DNA of 64,000 bases from Zobellia amurskyensis (GTDB taxonomy: Bacteria > Bacteroidota > Bacteroidia > Flavobacteriales > Flavobacteriaceae), in the NCBI RefSeq assembly GCF_009725985.1, contig NZ_RCNR01000008.1, positions 103,439-167,438 on the forward strand. Reading direction: 5' to 3'. This document shows, piece by piece, positions 46,011-55,472 of the stretch. A model generated the notes under the pieces. The model was not told the DNA's origin and did no database searches. It saw only the letters and a list, made by a program, of their open reading frames with translations. The position numbers were made by a program, and so were the translations under genes. The stretch's first letter is position 1, and each line of letters begins with the position of its first letter.

Positions 46011-46688
46011 ATGCGCTCTTTTTTCGCCAAATACAAATTTTTCGGTCTCGTACTCTTTGGGCTCTCTGCTGTAATCATGTATTTATTTTACAATGCTTTA
46101 CAACCACCTAAATTATTGACCGTTTACCAGCCTACAATGGTCAACCCAGAACTGGTAGACAGTACACTTCAATACAAAAGAAAATACCATACCATTGCAG
46201 ATTTCTCTTTAACCAATCAAAACGGGAAAACCATTACCCAAGCGGATTATGCCGGTAAAATATATATAGCAGATTTCTTTTTTACCACCTGCCCTACCAT
46301 TTGCCCTATTATGACCAAGAACATGGTTGGTATTCAAGAACGAATCAAAAATTTTGATGATGTGATGCTCCTATCACATTCGGTAACTCCAGAAATTGAT
46401 TCGGTAGCACAATTGAAAAAATACGCAATTGAAAAGGGGGTAAACGATTCTAAATGGAACCTAGTTACTGGAGACAAGAAGCAGATATATGAGTTGGCCC
46501 GTAAATCATACTTGGCAGTAAAAGATGATGGCGATGGCGGACCTTTTGATATGATCCATACCGAGAATTTTATTTTAGTCGATAAGAGGAAGCGTATTCG
46601 CGGGTTTTATGACGGAACCAACGAAGAAGAAGTAGAAAAACTGATGGCGGATTTAAAAATTCTAATGGGTTCTGAAAAAGAACAATAA
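46011..46688 (+). CDS. SCO1/SenC family copper chaperone
   Basis: 225 residues. A membrane helix spans about 10-29, followed by a thioredoxin-like domain. The copper-binding pair Cys94 and Cys98 (TTCPTICPI) and the conserved His in MIHTENF are present. SCO proteins deliver copper to the CuA site of cytochrome oxidase or act as thiol reductases. It stands alone between a promoter match and a terminator, without oxidase genes nearby. Confidence 0.92.
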   Translation: MRSFFAKYKFFGLVLFGLSAVIMYLFYNALQPPKLLTVYQPTMVNPELVDSTLQYKRKYHTIADFSLTNQNGKTITQADYAGKIYIADFFFTTCPTICPIMTKNMVGIQERIKNFDDVMLLSHSVTPEIDSVAQLKKYAIEKGVNDSKWNLVTGDKKQIYELARKSYLAVKDDGDGGPFDMIHTENFILVDKRKRIRGFYDGTNEEEVEKLMADLKILMGSEKEQ

Positions 46689-46774
46689 CCACGGGGAAAA
46701 TGTTTTGATTCCCAAAGATGAACCTAACAATACAAGGTACAAACCCATCTATTTTCCAAATGAACTTTTATAGA

Positions 46775-46805
46775 CCTTAAAACTTTGTGAGTTTTAGGTT
46801 TTTTT
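46775..46805 (+). terminator. Terminator of the SCO gene
   Basis: CCTTAAAACT-TTGTG-AGTTTTAGG forms a stem with one bulged T (46775-46798), followed by seven T residues. It lies 87 bp after the SCO stop and separates it from feoA. Confidence 0.75.
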
Positions 46806-46840
46806 GGGATTTAACCCATCTCTTTTAGGATAATTTGTGC

Positions 46841-46848
46841 TACTTTTG
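46841..46848 (+). promoter_or_regulatory. Possible -7 element for feoAB
   Basis: TACTTTTG matches TANNTTTG, 29 bp ahead of the feoA start. The -33 box is not clear, so confidence is modest. Confidence 0.4.
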
Positions 46849-46876
46849 CCTTACTTATAATCAATCTAAATAAACA

Positions 46877-47122
46877 TTGATAATTACGGTCGCACAGTTA
46901 AAAAAAGGTCAAAAGGGAATCATCAAAGAATTCTCCGATGATTCTTTGCCCATAAAATTGTTAGAATTGGGTTGTTTACCCGGCAATGAAATAGAATTGG
47001 TTCAGATCGCCCCTTTTAAGGATCCTATTTATATAAATGTAAACGGCTCACATATTGCTATTAGACGTGAGACAGCAAAGCTCATTGAGCTAGAAATTAT
47101 TGAAGACACCCCTGTTCTATGA
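46877..47122 (+). CDS. feoA: FeoA family ferrous iron transport accessory protein
   Basis: 81 residues of SH3-like fold. The start is TTG at 46877; no in-frame ATG exists, and the conserved sequence begins at once (TVAQLKKGQKGIIKEF). LLELGCLPGNEIELVQIAPF and SHIAIRRETAKLIEL are the family signature. It assists FeoB in ferrous iron uptake. The stop overlaps the feoB start by 4 bp (ATGA type), indicating translational coupling. Confidence 0.92.
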   Translation: MIITVAQLKKGQKGIIKEFSDDSLPIKLLELGCLPGNEIELVQIAPFKDPIYINVNGSHIAIRRETAKLIELEIIEDTPVL

Positions 47123-49356
47123 GCAAACAAATTAACGTTGCCCTTATAGGAAATCCAAATACCGGTAAAACTTCCGTTTTTAACCAACTTACCGGCCTAA
47201 AGCAGAAAGTAGGAAACTACCCAGGCATTACGGTTGAAAAAAAAGAGGGTGTTTGCAAACTGCCCCGTGGAGTAAAAGCACATATTCTTGATTTACCGGG
47301 CACTTATAGTTTAAACACAACTTCTTTGGACGAGAGTGTTGCCGTAGAACTTTTACTGAACAAAAACGATAAGAACCACCCTGATGTGGCCATTGTTGTT
47401 TCCGATGTAGAAAACCTAAAACGGAATCTACTTTTATTCACACAAATAAAAGACCTTAAAATACCCGCCATTCTTGTTATTAATATGGCAGACCGTATGT
47501 CTCGCAAGGGTATATCTGTAGATATTCCACTTTTAGAGGAAAAGCTGAATACCAAAATTGCTTTGGTCAGTACTAGAAAGGGTATTGGCATTGATAAGCT
47601 TAAAGAACTGATTGCGGATTACAAAAGCCTTTCTACGGAACAAAATGTAGATATTACCGTAATTGATCCGGGATATTTTAAAAAATTAAAAGAAGCTTTT
47701 CCCAATGAAGATTTATACAAATTGTGGCTTGTTATTACACAAGACGTCAATTTTATGCCCATTGAGAAAAAATTGTTCAAAGACGCTTCTTCTTTTGCCA
47801 CCAAATCAAAATCTGAACTAAAGCGGCTACAACAAAAAGAAACAATTCTCAGATACCAATTTATAAACGGGATTTTAAAAGAGACCTACAAAGTAGATTT
47901 AGCCATAGCCAAAGGCTTTAGAGCCTCTTTGGATAAAATTCTAACGCACAAGGTCTTTGGATATATAATTTTCTTTGCCATTCTCCTCACCATATTTCAG
48001 GGAATTTATGACTGGAGTGGTTATCCGCAAGACCTTATTGAAACATTTTTTGCTTCGGCAAGCTCTTGGGTAAAGGACACCTTACCTCCAGGCGTATTTA
48101 CCAACCTTATTGCAGAAGGTATCTTAACGGGTATTGGTGGTATTGCCATGTTTATACCGCAGATTGCTTTTCTGTTCCTTTTCATATCCCTTTTAGAGGA
48201 AACAGGTTATATGAGCCGGGTAGTATTCTTAATGGACCGCCTTATGCGCCCATTTGGACTAAGTGGCAAAAGTGTTGTACCATTAATGTCGGGTACCGCG
48301 TGTGCCATACCTGCCGTAATGGCCACCAGAACCATTGAAAATTGGAAAGAAAGGTTAATAACCATTCTTGTTACACCATTTACAACCTGTTCGGCAAGGC
48401 TTCCTATTTACATTATTATTATTGCCCTTGTAATCCCCGAAGGCAATTTTCTTGGTTTTGGCTATAAAGCCTTAACCTTAATGCTATTGTATCTACTTGG
48501 TTTTGGCGCAGCCATTATCTCTGCATTAATATTGAACAAAATATTAAAAATCAAAGGCCGGTCGTTCTTTGTGGTAGAAATGCCAAACTACAAGTTGCCA
48601 TTACCAAAAAATGTTGCTTACACGGTTTGGGAAAAGACCAAAAGTTTTGTTCTAGGTGCCGGGAAAATAATATTGGCCATTTCAATTATACTCTGGTTTT
48701 TAGGCTCCAATGGTTATGCAGATGATTTTAAAAATGCAGATGAAATTGTAACAAATCGAATTAAAACCGAAGGCTTTTCAGATTTTAATCAAACTAGTAT
48801 TGTAAATGAATTGGCTACTTATGAATTAGCTTTAAAAGACAGCATAAATAGAAACACATACAATCTAAACACTTCCGCTCTGTCTGATTCTCTGGCACAA
48901 AAACAAGCCTTTCTTGAAGAGCGAGCCATCAGCCAAGAAATTTCTAGTTACAAGTTAGAAAACTCCTATATGGGCTATATGGGGAAAGCTATTGAACCTA
49001 TAGTTCACCCATTGGGCTACGACTGGAAAATTGGTATTGCGGTTCTTACCTCCTTTGCTGCTCGTGAAGTATTTGTTGGCACCTTGGCCACGATATATAG
49101 CGTAGGGAGTGACGAAGAACAGACTATTCAAAACCGAATGGCGGCAGAAATAAACCCCAAGACCAAAAAACCATTGTTCAATTTGGCATCTGGTATTTCG
49201 CTATTATTGTTTTATGCTTTTGCCATGCAATGTATGAGTACTTTGGCGGTTGTTAAACGAGAAACGAACACCTGGAAATGGCCTGCGGCACAATTGGTAT
49301 TTATGAGCGCTTTTGCTTATATTGTTGCTTTGGTCGCCTATCAAATATTAAAATAA
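47119..49356 (+). CDS. feoB: Ferrous iron transporter FeoB
   Basis: 745 residues. An N-terminal G domain (G1 GNPNTGKTS, G3 DLPGTYSL, G4 VINMAD) and a membrane part with two Gate regions follow, the first near LLEETGYMSRVVFLMDR and SVVPLMSGTACAIPA. It imports ferrous iron across the inner membrane with GTP. It contains the inserted helical stretch of about 80 residues before the last gate (about 540-630) found in Bacteroidota FeoB. In operon with feoA and the small Cys-rich gene. Confidence 0.97.
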   Translation: MSKQINVALIGNPNTGKTSVFNQLTGLKQKVGNYPGITVEKKEGVCKLPRGVKAHILDLPGTYSLNTTSLDESVAVELLLNKNDKNHPDVAIVVSDVENLKRNLLLFTQIKDLKIPAILVINMADRMSRKGISVDIPLLEEKLNTKIALVSTRKGIGIDKLKELIADYKSLSTEQNVDITVIDPGYFKKLKEAFPNEDLYKLWLVITQDVNFMPIEKKLFKDASSFATKSKSELKRLQQKETILRYQFINGILKETYKVDLAIAKGFRASLDKILTHKVFGYIIFFAILLTIFQGIYDWSGYPQDLIETFFASASSWVKDTLPPGVFTNLIAEGILTGIGGIAMFIPQIAFLFLFISLLEETGYMSRVVFLMDRLMRPFGLSGKSVVPLMSGTACAIPAVMATRTIENWKERLITILVTPFTTCSARLPIYIIIIALVIPEGNFLGFGYKALTLMLLYLLGFGAAIISALILNKILKIKGRSFFVVEMPNYKLPLPKNVAYTVWEKTKSFVLGAGKIILAISIILWFLGSNGYADDFKNADEIVTNRIKTEGFSDFNQTSIVNELATYELALKDSINRNTYNLNTSALSDSLAQKQAFLEERAISQEISSYKLENSYMGYMGKAIEPIVHPLGYDWKIGIAVLTSFAAREVFVGTLATIYSVGSDEEQTIQNRMAAEINPKTKKPLFNLASGISLLLFYAFAMQCMSTLAVVKRETNTWKWPAAQLVFMSAFAYIVALVAYQILK

Positions 49357-49357
49357 C

Positions 49358-49507
49358 ATGAGCATACTTCAACCCATATTAGTTTATATTCTTTTAGCTA
49401 TTTCAGTAGGTTATTTAGTTAAGAAGTTCCTTTTGCCAAAAACATTGTTTTCAAACAAGAAAACAAACAGTAAAGCATGTGGACAAGATGGCTGTGGCTG
49501 TCATTAA
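49358..49507 (+). CDS. Small FeoB-associated Cys-rich membrane protein
   Basis: 49 residues, too short for the usual length cut-off. It starts 1 bp after the feoB stop. A single hydrophobic helix (about 5-22) is followed by a basic stretch and a Cys-rich end CGQDGCGCH. FeoB-associated Cys-rich proteins of this form are known from many Bacteroidota, where they take the place of FeoC. The Cys-His tail may bind iron or sense its redox state. Confidence 0.85.
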   Translation: MSILQPILVYILLAISVGYLVKKFLLPKTLFSNKKTNSKACGQDGCGCH

Positions 49508-49648
49508 TTCTCCAAAAATCTTGCCGGTAACTTACTCAAGACGTAGGTCAATTCGTTAACAAAAGGATAAATCGGTATTAAATAAATCAAAAAAGCCGTG
49601 CTTACTTCAAATGCTATTGCTTTTTTTGAATAGCCGTTAGCCGTGAAT

Positions 49649-51187
49649 ATGCAAAAGCCATTTACTTATCTTTTCACTTTTTTCCTTTTTTTCACCACCA
49701 TTCAACATGCCCAAAGCCTAAGTTCCGTAATTGTTGATTCCGTTTCTAAAAAGCCTGTCCCGTATGCAACTGTTCAATTGAACAATAAAGGGATGATTAC
49801 CAATGAAGAAGGTAGGTTTAAATTTTTACTGAAGGATGACATTAAAGCCACGGATTCACTTTTTATTTCATGTATTGGCTATGAATCCTTAGGCAAACCT
49901 ATTTCCGAGTTTAAGGATAGCCTTATTTATCTAAGCCCAAAAGCTATAGAGCTACAAGAGGTTATTGTATCCAACAAAAATTATACACCAAGGGAAATTC
50001 TTGAACTGGTAGAGGACAACATTGAGAAAAATTACATCACCCAATTTTCTAAGAAAAGACTCTTTCTAAGGGAAACCTATCAGAACAACATCATAAAAAC
50101 CCAATACGAAATAAAGAAATCTTCCATTGAAGCTTTCAACAAGAATTTCTTGGATAGTGTTATTCATACCATTCCCAAAAACAACATTTACTACACGGAG
50201 ATGCTGGGCGACCTCTATGGTGCAGATGATGCCGATGAGCAAAAACTGGACCTCATAAAAGCCTCTGAACTTTATGATAAAAGTAAAGAGTTGGATGTTG
50301 AGCTTCTAGAGGAAAAGTTCAATAAAATAGTAAAAGAAAATATTAAGACCGATTCTTATTTTAAGATAAAATCCGGGTTGTTCGGCACTAAGGTAGACCC
50401 CGAAGACATGGGCGATATTTTTAAGGAAGAAATAGATTCTACAGATGTTGCCGCCCTAAACAAGCAACTTGAGGAAGAAAAGAAAAAGAAAGAGGAGCGA
50501 CGTGAATTTTTCCTGGAATACAAGCGAAAAACACTGGGTAACCTTTTTGAGAACCTTCCCATTTTTGATGATACCGATTATAATGTAATTTTCAAACCAA
50601 GACGTTATGAACTAACACTTGAGAACCATACTTATTTAGGCGACCAAGCGGTTTATGTAATTCGATTTGTACCTGATGGTTCTCCAGAATTTGGGGGGAT
50701 GCTTTATATTAATTCCGATGATTTTGCTTTAATCCGTATGGATTTTGAGAATACGGAGTCACTCCGGGATTTTAAACTCCTTGGGGTCTCCGTGAATGAA
50801 TATTTAGCAAAAGGAAGTATCTTATTTGATAAAGGAGCGGACCAGAAGTACCATCTGCGTTATTACAACATCATAAAGGGCATTAGGGCGGGAATTAAAA
50901 GACCTCTGACAATTATTGAAAAAAACAAGAATGTAAAAGGCAGACGCAAACAGAACGAGTTGGCGCTAAAAGTAGATGCTTCTTTTGGGAACATTAATCA
51001 ATATGAACTTATTGTTTTTGACGAAGAGCCTATCAATTCAGGTCAATTTGAAGCATTTAAGGAAAAAACAGGTGTTTTACCTACATACATGCCAGACTAC
51101 GACCCAAATTTCTGGAAAGGGTATGATATTATAGAGCCCAACCAAGCCATAAAGGAATTTACATCAGAAGTGCAACCAGAGAATTAA
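49649..51187 (+). CDS. Exported carboxypeptidase-regulatory-domain protein (DUF5686-like tail)
   Basis: 512 residues from the ATG at 49649; the GTG at 49643 adds two residues. A signal peptide covers about 1-22. Residues 24-110 form a CarboxypepD_reg-like domain (DSVSKKPVPYATVQLNNKGM, NEEGRFKF, SCIGYES). The remainder is long, charged and mixed alpha/beta, with KKKEERREF near 275. Such proteins are common in Flavobacteria and are probably periplasmic or outer membrane linked. No enzymatic motif is seen. The stop overlaps the convergent DUF423 gene by 4 bp. Confidence 0.7.
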   Translation: MQKPFTYLFTFFLFFTTIQHAQSLSSVIVDSVSKKPVPYATVQLNNKGMITNEEGRFKFLLKDDIKATDSLFISCIGYESLGKPISEFKDSLIYLSPKAIELQEVIVSNKNYTPREILELVEDNIEKNYITQFSKKRLFLRETYQNNIIKTQYEIKKSSIEAFNKNFLDSVIHTIPKNNIYYTEMLGDLYGADDADEQKLDLIKASELYDKSKELDVELLEEKFNKIVKENIKTDSYFKIKSGLFGTKVDPEDMGDIFKEEIDSTDVAALNKQLEEEKKKKEERREFFLEYKRKTLGNLFENLPIFDDTDYNVIFKPRRYELTLENHTYLGDQAVYVIRFVPDGSPEFGGMLYINSDDFALIRMDFENTESLRDFKLLGVSVNEYLAKGSILFDKGADQKYHLRYYNIIKGIRAGIKRPLTIIEKNKNVKGRRKQNELALKVDASFGNINQYELIVFDEEPINSGQFEAFKEKTGVLPTYMPDYDPNFWKGYDIIEPNQAIKEFTSEVQPEN

Positions 51188-51570
51188 ACAAGGTTTCTTA
51201 TAAAGCTATATAACAATAGTGCCCAACCGCTTACCAGCAATAACCCGCCTAATGGTGTTATAGGTCCCAAAAATCGCATTTTCCTTCCTTTTGCAGAGCT
51301 AATGACCAAAGCATAAATACTGAAAGAGAACAAGAAGGTGCCAATAGCAAAGCAATAGACCATGTACTGTTGAAAAGCAACATCCATATTAAAATTGAAA
51401 CCAATCAAAAGCAATACAATAGCGTGGTACATTTGGTATTTAACTCCAGTCTCAAAACTTTTGAGCTGATCTTCAGAAAGCAATTTCTTTAAAGCGTGAG
51501 CACCAAAAGCTCCAAATATTACTGCTAAAAGACCATACAACGCGCCAACAATCTGAGCCAATAGAACCAT
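51184..51570 (-). CDS. DUF423 family small membrane protein
   Basis: 128 residues with four hydrophobic helices. The family signature FGAFGAHALKKLLS near residue 20 and the central YQMYHAIVLLLIGF are intact. DUF423 proteins (YwdK/YgdD) have no known function. The final 4 bp overlap the convergent carboxypeptidase-regulatory-domain gene. Confidence 0.9.
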   Translation of the reverse strand: MVLLAQIVGALYGLLAVIFGAFGAHALKKLLSEDQLKSFETGVKYQMYHAIVLLLIGFNFNMDVAFQQYMVYCFAIGTFLFSFSIYALVISSAKGRKMRFLGPITPLGGLLLVSGWALLLYSFIRNLV

Positions 51571-51617
51571 GAATATGTTTTAAAGCAAAGATAGGTCTTG
51601 GCCCTCCTAAAAACAAA

Positions 51618-51642
51618 GAGCCGTCCAACAGTTGAACGGCTC
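51618..51642 (-). terminator. Terminator after the SnoaL-like gene
   Basis: GAGCCGT pairs with ACGGCTC (7 bp) plus three inner pairs beyond a mismatch, loop CAG. On the minus strand it is followed by a T-rich run, so it ends transcription of the SnoaL-like gene. Confidence 0.8.
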
Positions 51643-51667
51643 ATTATTTTATTAATTTTAATTAAGG

Positions 51668-52036
51668 TTATCCTTTGTCATCGTAAAAGAACTGCTCTTT
51701 TACAATTTTACCATCTTGCACTTCGTACACGGCTATTTCGGACATGGTTGAACGCTGTCCTGATGGTTTATGGGTTGTATCCATTGTAAATTTTACCGAA
51801 AACCAATTGTCGGCTACTACAGGGTCTGACGCTTTACTGCTGTGAACCTCAAAATTTTCTTGCCACCATTCCCCTTTTTTCTTTATGCCTTCAAAGCCTT
51901 CAACATAAGCACCTTCGGCCTTTCCATCATTTTCAATACTTACAATTTTATCACTGTACAGCTCTTGATAAGGTTTTTCAAAATCGCCTGCATTACACCA
52001 AGCCACCAATTTTGACGCAATTTCGTTTGTTTCCAT
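51668..52036 (-). CDS. SnoaL-like/NTF2-fold protein
   Basis: 122 residues. The early motif EIASKLVAWCNAGDFEKPYQELYSD and the late EIAVYEVQDGKIVKEQFFYD match the SnoaL-like NTF2 fold, an alpha+beta cone used by small isomerases, cyclases and binding proteins. No catalytic residue pattern stands out. It is a lone gene with its own terminator, and its activity is unknown. Confidence 0.8.
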   Translation of the reverse strand: METNEIASKLVAWCNAGDFEKPYQELYSDKIVSIENDGKAEGAYVEGFEGIKKKGEWWQENFEVHSSKASDPVVADNWFSVKFTMDTTHKPSGQRSTMSEIAVYEVQDGKIVKEQFFYDDKG

Positions 52037-52138
52037 GATTGATAGTTTTATTGATTATCACAACAAAATACAACACATAACCCTGAATAACAAAAGGATA
52101 CAAATAATTTAAACTGAAGTTAATACGAAACCCTTTAA

Positions 52139-52570
52139 TTAGTTGGGTTCTACGATTAACTTGCTGGAGAGCAAGTCAAATAACTGCTGTGTTTCCACAG
52201 AGTCTTTAAGGTTAATGAAGAGTTTTAAAGAATCGTGATGAACGATTTTAATTTTTTGATTCTCTAGGTTATCAACATAGACATAAACTTTCTTATCAAG
52301 AAGAGAATCTTTGAACTCCCTAAACACACCCTTTTCTTTTTCTAAGGCCGAAAAACCGTTAAGCCGCTCCATTGGTGGAATTTTAGGAACAAGGTCTACA
52401 CTATCCAACGCGGAAAAAGGAACTTCTTGCCAATAAAACCCTGACACGACCCTTAAACCGGAAGCATCTGTTTTGGTCCAATTTTTAAAATGAAGAACAA
52501 AGGCAAACAGACAAACAATTACCGTTAGTACGCCCAAAATATTCCAGAATACATGTCCTTTTTTCTGCAT
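52139..52570 (-). CDS. Hypothetical protein with one N-terminal membrane helix
   Basis: 143 residues, not recognised with certainty. A membrane helix spans about 8-27. Beyond it the sequence alternates polar and hydrophobic residues (VSGFYWQEVPFSALDSVDLVP, YVDNLENQKIKIVHHD), which resembles a bacterial PH-like domain. It lies on its own, 102 bp upstream of the SnoaL-like gene on the same strand. Confidence 0.55.
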   Translation of the reverse strand: MQKKGHVFWNILGVLTVIVCLFAFVLHFKNWTKTDASGLRVVSGFYWQEVPFSALDSVDLVPKIPPMERLNGFSALEKEKGVFREFKDSLLDKKVYVYVDNLENQKIKIVHHDSLKLFINLKDSVETQQLFDLLSSKLIVEPN

Positions 52571-52799
52571 ATCAATAGTAATTTTTCATTTTGAAGATCG
52601 GCAAGCGTTCTACACTGGTACCAATTACTCTATGAACGCACAAAAGTGGCGAAAATTTCCGATAGCGCTTAAAATTTTATTCTCTGCATCATTTATCACT
52701 TGCTAAGACCTCTTTATATACCTAATTTAGGTATTGTTTTAAAAGCAGTTTTATAGAATAGCTGTCTCAAACTATTAACACGTTTCATATTTTTCATTT

Positions 52800-55433
52800 A
52801 TGACCCAGAATACCAAAGAAAACCAAAGATTGGAAGACCATTATAGCAAGAAAAAAGATTGGCTTAAATGGGGGCCATACCTTAGTGAACGTCAATGGGG
52901 AACGGTACGGGAAGATTATAGCGCTAACGGAGACGCTTGGAACTATTTACCGCATGACCATGCCAGAAGTAGAACTTACCGTTGGGGAGAAGATGGTATT
53001 GCAGGTATTTCCGATCGCTATTGCAACATCTGTTTTTCGGTGGCACTTTGGAACGGTAAAGATCCTATTTTAAAGGAACGCCTCTTTGGACTTACAGGTC
53101 CACAGGGAAATCATGGTGAGGACGTTAAAGAACTCTATTATTACTTAGAGAACACTCCGTCTCATTCGTACATGAAACACCTCTATAAATACCCTCAGAA
53201 TGAGTTTCCCTACAATCAATTGGTAGAGGAAAACCGAAATAGAAATAAGCACGAAACTGAGTTTGAACTTTTAGATACCGGTATTTTTGACAACAATGAA
53301 TATTTTGATGTACATACTGAATATGCCAAAGCCGAAGGAGAGGATATTTTAGTAAAGATTTCCGTTAGTAATCGTGGTCCAAAAGAAGCTATGGTCGTTG
53401 TTTTACCTACTATTTGGATTCGGAATTTCTGGAGTTTCACTGGTATGGAAGAAAAACCGGTCATTAAGAAAAAAGGGAGTACAAAAGCACCGCATGTTAG
53501 TGTAGACCATAGCTATGTTGGGAAGTACAACTTATATTTTGATGCCCCTTCTAGAGTACTTTTTACGGAGAATGAAACAAATATGGAACGGGTCTTTAAC
53601 GGCTCTAATGAGCATCCGTTTAAAAAAGATTTGTTCCATGATGCAGTTATAGAAAATGATTTCGCTTTAGCTGAAAAAAATACTCAAGGCACCAAATGTG
53701 CACCAATGTACGAATTGAATATAGCGCCAGGGGAAACCAAAACCATTAGATTAAGACTATCTACACAAGATATCGATTCTCCTATTGATGATACTTTTGA
53801 GTCCGTTTTTGAAGAAAGAATAAAAGAATCCAACGAATTCTTAAAGTCCGTAACTGATAAATCTTCCGAGGAGGAACGTGAAATTCAAAAACAAGCTTTT
53901 GCGGGCTTGCTATGGACTAAACAATATTATAATTACGAAGTAGAACAATGGCTGAATGGCGACCCAGGCACTACACCTCCCCAAGAAAGAAAACACGGTC
54001 GTAATAGTACATGGCAGACGTTTAGAAACCATGATATCCTCTCCATGCCAGATGCTTGGGAATACCCTTGGTTCGCAGCATGGGATTCAGCTTTCCATTG
54101 TGTCACCTTCTCCATGATAGACCACGAGTTTGCCAAAAAACAACTTTTGCTCTTTACCAAAGAATGGTACATGGCAGCAAATGGTCAAATACCGGCCTAT
54201 GAATGGAATTTTAGCGACGTAAACCCACCTGTTCAAGCGTGGGCGGCCATTCAGATTTATCAAATGGAGCAACGAAAAACTGGTAAGGGAGACATAAGCT
54301 TCTTAAAGCGAATGTTCAATAAACTGGCCCTGAACTTTACATGGTGGGTAAATAGGGAAGATAGCTTGAACAATAATGTTTTTGAAGGAGGTTTTCTAGG
54401 GCTGGATAATATTGGGGTTTTTGACCGAAGTAACGGTATACCGGGCGGAGGTATTCTAGAGCAAGTAGATGGTACTTCTTGGATGGCACTTTACTGTTTG
54501 AACATGTTAGAAATTGCCCTTGAGATATCCTTACATGATGACACATTTGAGGATATGGCGCTTAAATACTTTGGGCACTTTGTATTCATAGCCGAAGCCC
54601 TGAATAAGATTACCGAGGGTTCTATGAGTTCTTGGGATGAAAAAGAAGGCTTTTTCTATGACACCCTAATTTTACCTGACGGCAAAAAAATCCCGATTAA
54701 AGTACGGTCTATATCCGGCCTTTTATCAATGGCGGCAGTTTTGAACATTAGAAAAGAATGCTTAGAAAAGTTACCAAGATTTAAAGCGAGTATGGACTGG
54801 TACCGAACCTACCGCATGGAAACTCAAAAATACCAAGTTGTAGAAGAGTTTAATCCAGACAAAGACGTACTACTCTCTTTAGTCCCCAGAGAAAGACTTA
54901 ATATATTAATACACAGCATATTGGATGAGTCCGAATTTTTAAGTGATTATGGTATACGATCCTTATCTAAAATTCATGAAACCAAATATGAAATAGATAT
55001 AAACGGTTCTACCTACGGCATTAATTATGAACCAGCAGAGTCGTCAACAGATTTATTTGGAGGAAACTCCAACTGGCGCGGACCTATTTGGATGCCAATG
55101 AACTATCTTTTCATAAGTTCTTTTAAAGAATATCATAATTATTTTGAAGACGATTTAAAATTTGAATATCCTACCGGGAGCAATAATCACCTGAACCTAA
55201 AAGAAATAGGTTTTGAAATAAGTAAAAGACTGATTGGTATTTTCAAAAAAGATGAAAATGGTAACCGACCTGTGAATAAATTGGAGAAAGAAAAATATAC
55301 CGATGAGTACTTTAAAGAACTAATTTTGTTCTATGAATATTTTGATGGTAATAATGGCCGTGGCGTAGGGGCTTCTCACCAAACTGGATGGACAGCATTA
55401 GTAGCCAATCTAATTGAGGAAATCAATAGATAA
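52800..55433 (+). CDS. GH63-like glycoside hydrolase (MGH1 family)
   Basis: 877 residues. It resembles GH63 mannosyl-oligosaccharide glucosidases and their bacterial homologues. Visible blocks are RLFGLTGPQGNHGEDVKELY, AWDSAFHCVTFSMIDHEFAK and NWRGPIWMPMNYLF in the (alpha/alpha)6 barrel. The first third is an N-terminal beta domain. There is no signal peptide, so it acts in the cytoplasm, likely on glucosylglycerate, glucosylglycerol or short glucosides. No other sugar gene is nearby, so the substrate remains open. Confidence 0.88.
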   Translation: MTQNTKENQRLEDHYSKKKDWLKWGPYLSERQWGTVREDYSANGDAWNYLPHDHARSRTYRWGEDGIAGISDRYCNICFSVALWNGKDPILKERLFGLTGPQGNHGEDVKELYYYLENTPSHSYMKHLYKYPQNEFPYNQLVEENRNRNKHETEFELLDTGIFDNNEYFDVHTEYAKAEGEDILVKISVSNRGPKEAMVVVLPTIWIRNFWSFTGMEEKPVIKKKGSTKAPHVSVDHSYVGKYNLYFDAPSRVLFTENETNMERVFNGSNEHPFKKDLFHDAVIENDFALAEKNTQGTKCAPMYELNIAPGETKTIRLRLSTQDIDSPIDDTFESVFEERIKESNEFLKSVTDKSSEEEREIQKQAFAGLLWTKQYYNYEVEQWLNGDPGTTPPQERKHGRNSTWQTFRNHDILSMPDAWEYPWFAAWDSAFHCVTFSMIDHEFAKKQLLLFTKEWYMAANGQIPAYEWNFSDVNPPVQAWAAIQIYQMEQRKTGKGDISFLKRMFNKLALNFTWWVNREDSLNNNVFEGGFLGLDNIGVFDRSNGIPGGGILEQVDGTSWMALYCLNMLEIALEISLHDDTFEDMALKYFGHFVFIAEALNKITEGSMSSWDEKEGFFYDTLILPDGKKIPIKVRSISGLLSMAAVLNIRKECLEKLPRFKASMDWYRTYRMETQKYQVVEEFNPDKDVLLSLVPRERLNILIHSILDESEFLSDYGIRSLSKIHETKYEIDINGSTYGINYEPAESSTDLFGGNSNWRGPIWMPMNYLFISSFKEYHNYFEDDLKFEYPTGSNNHLNLKEIGFEISKRLIGIFKKDENGNRPVNKLEKEKYTDEYFKELILFYEYFDGNNGRGVGASHQTGWTALVANLIEEINR

Positions 55434-55472
55434 TCTATTGGATTAATTACTGAATTTTGAGAAAAATCAGAA

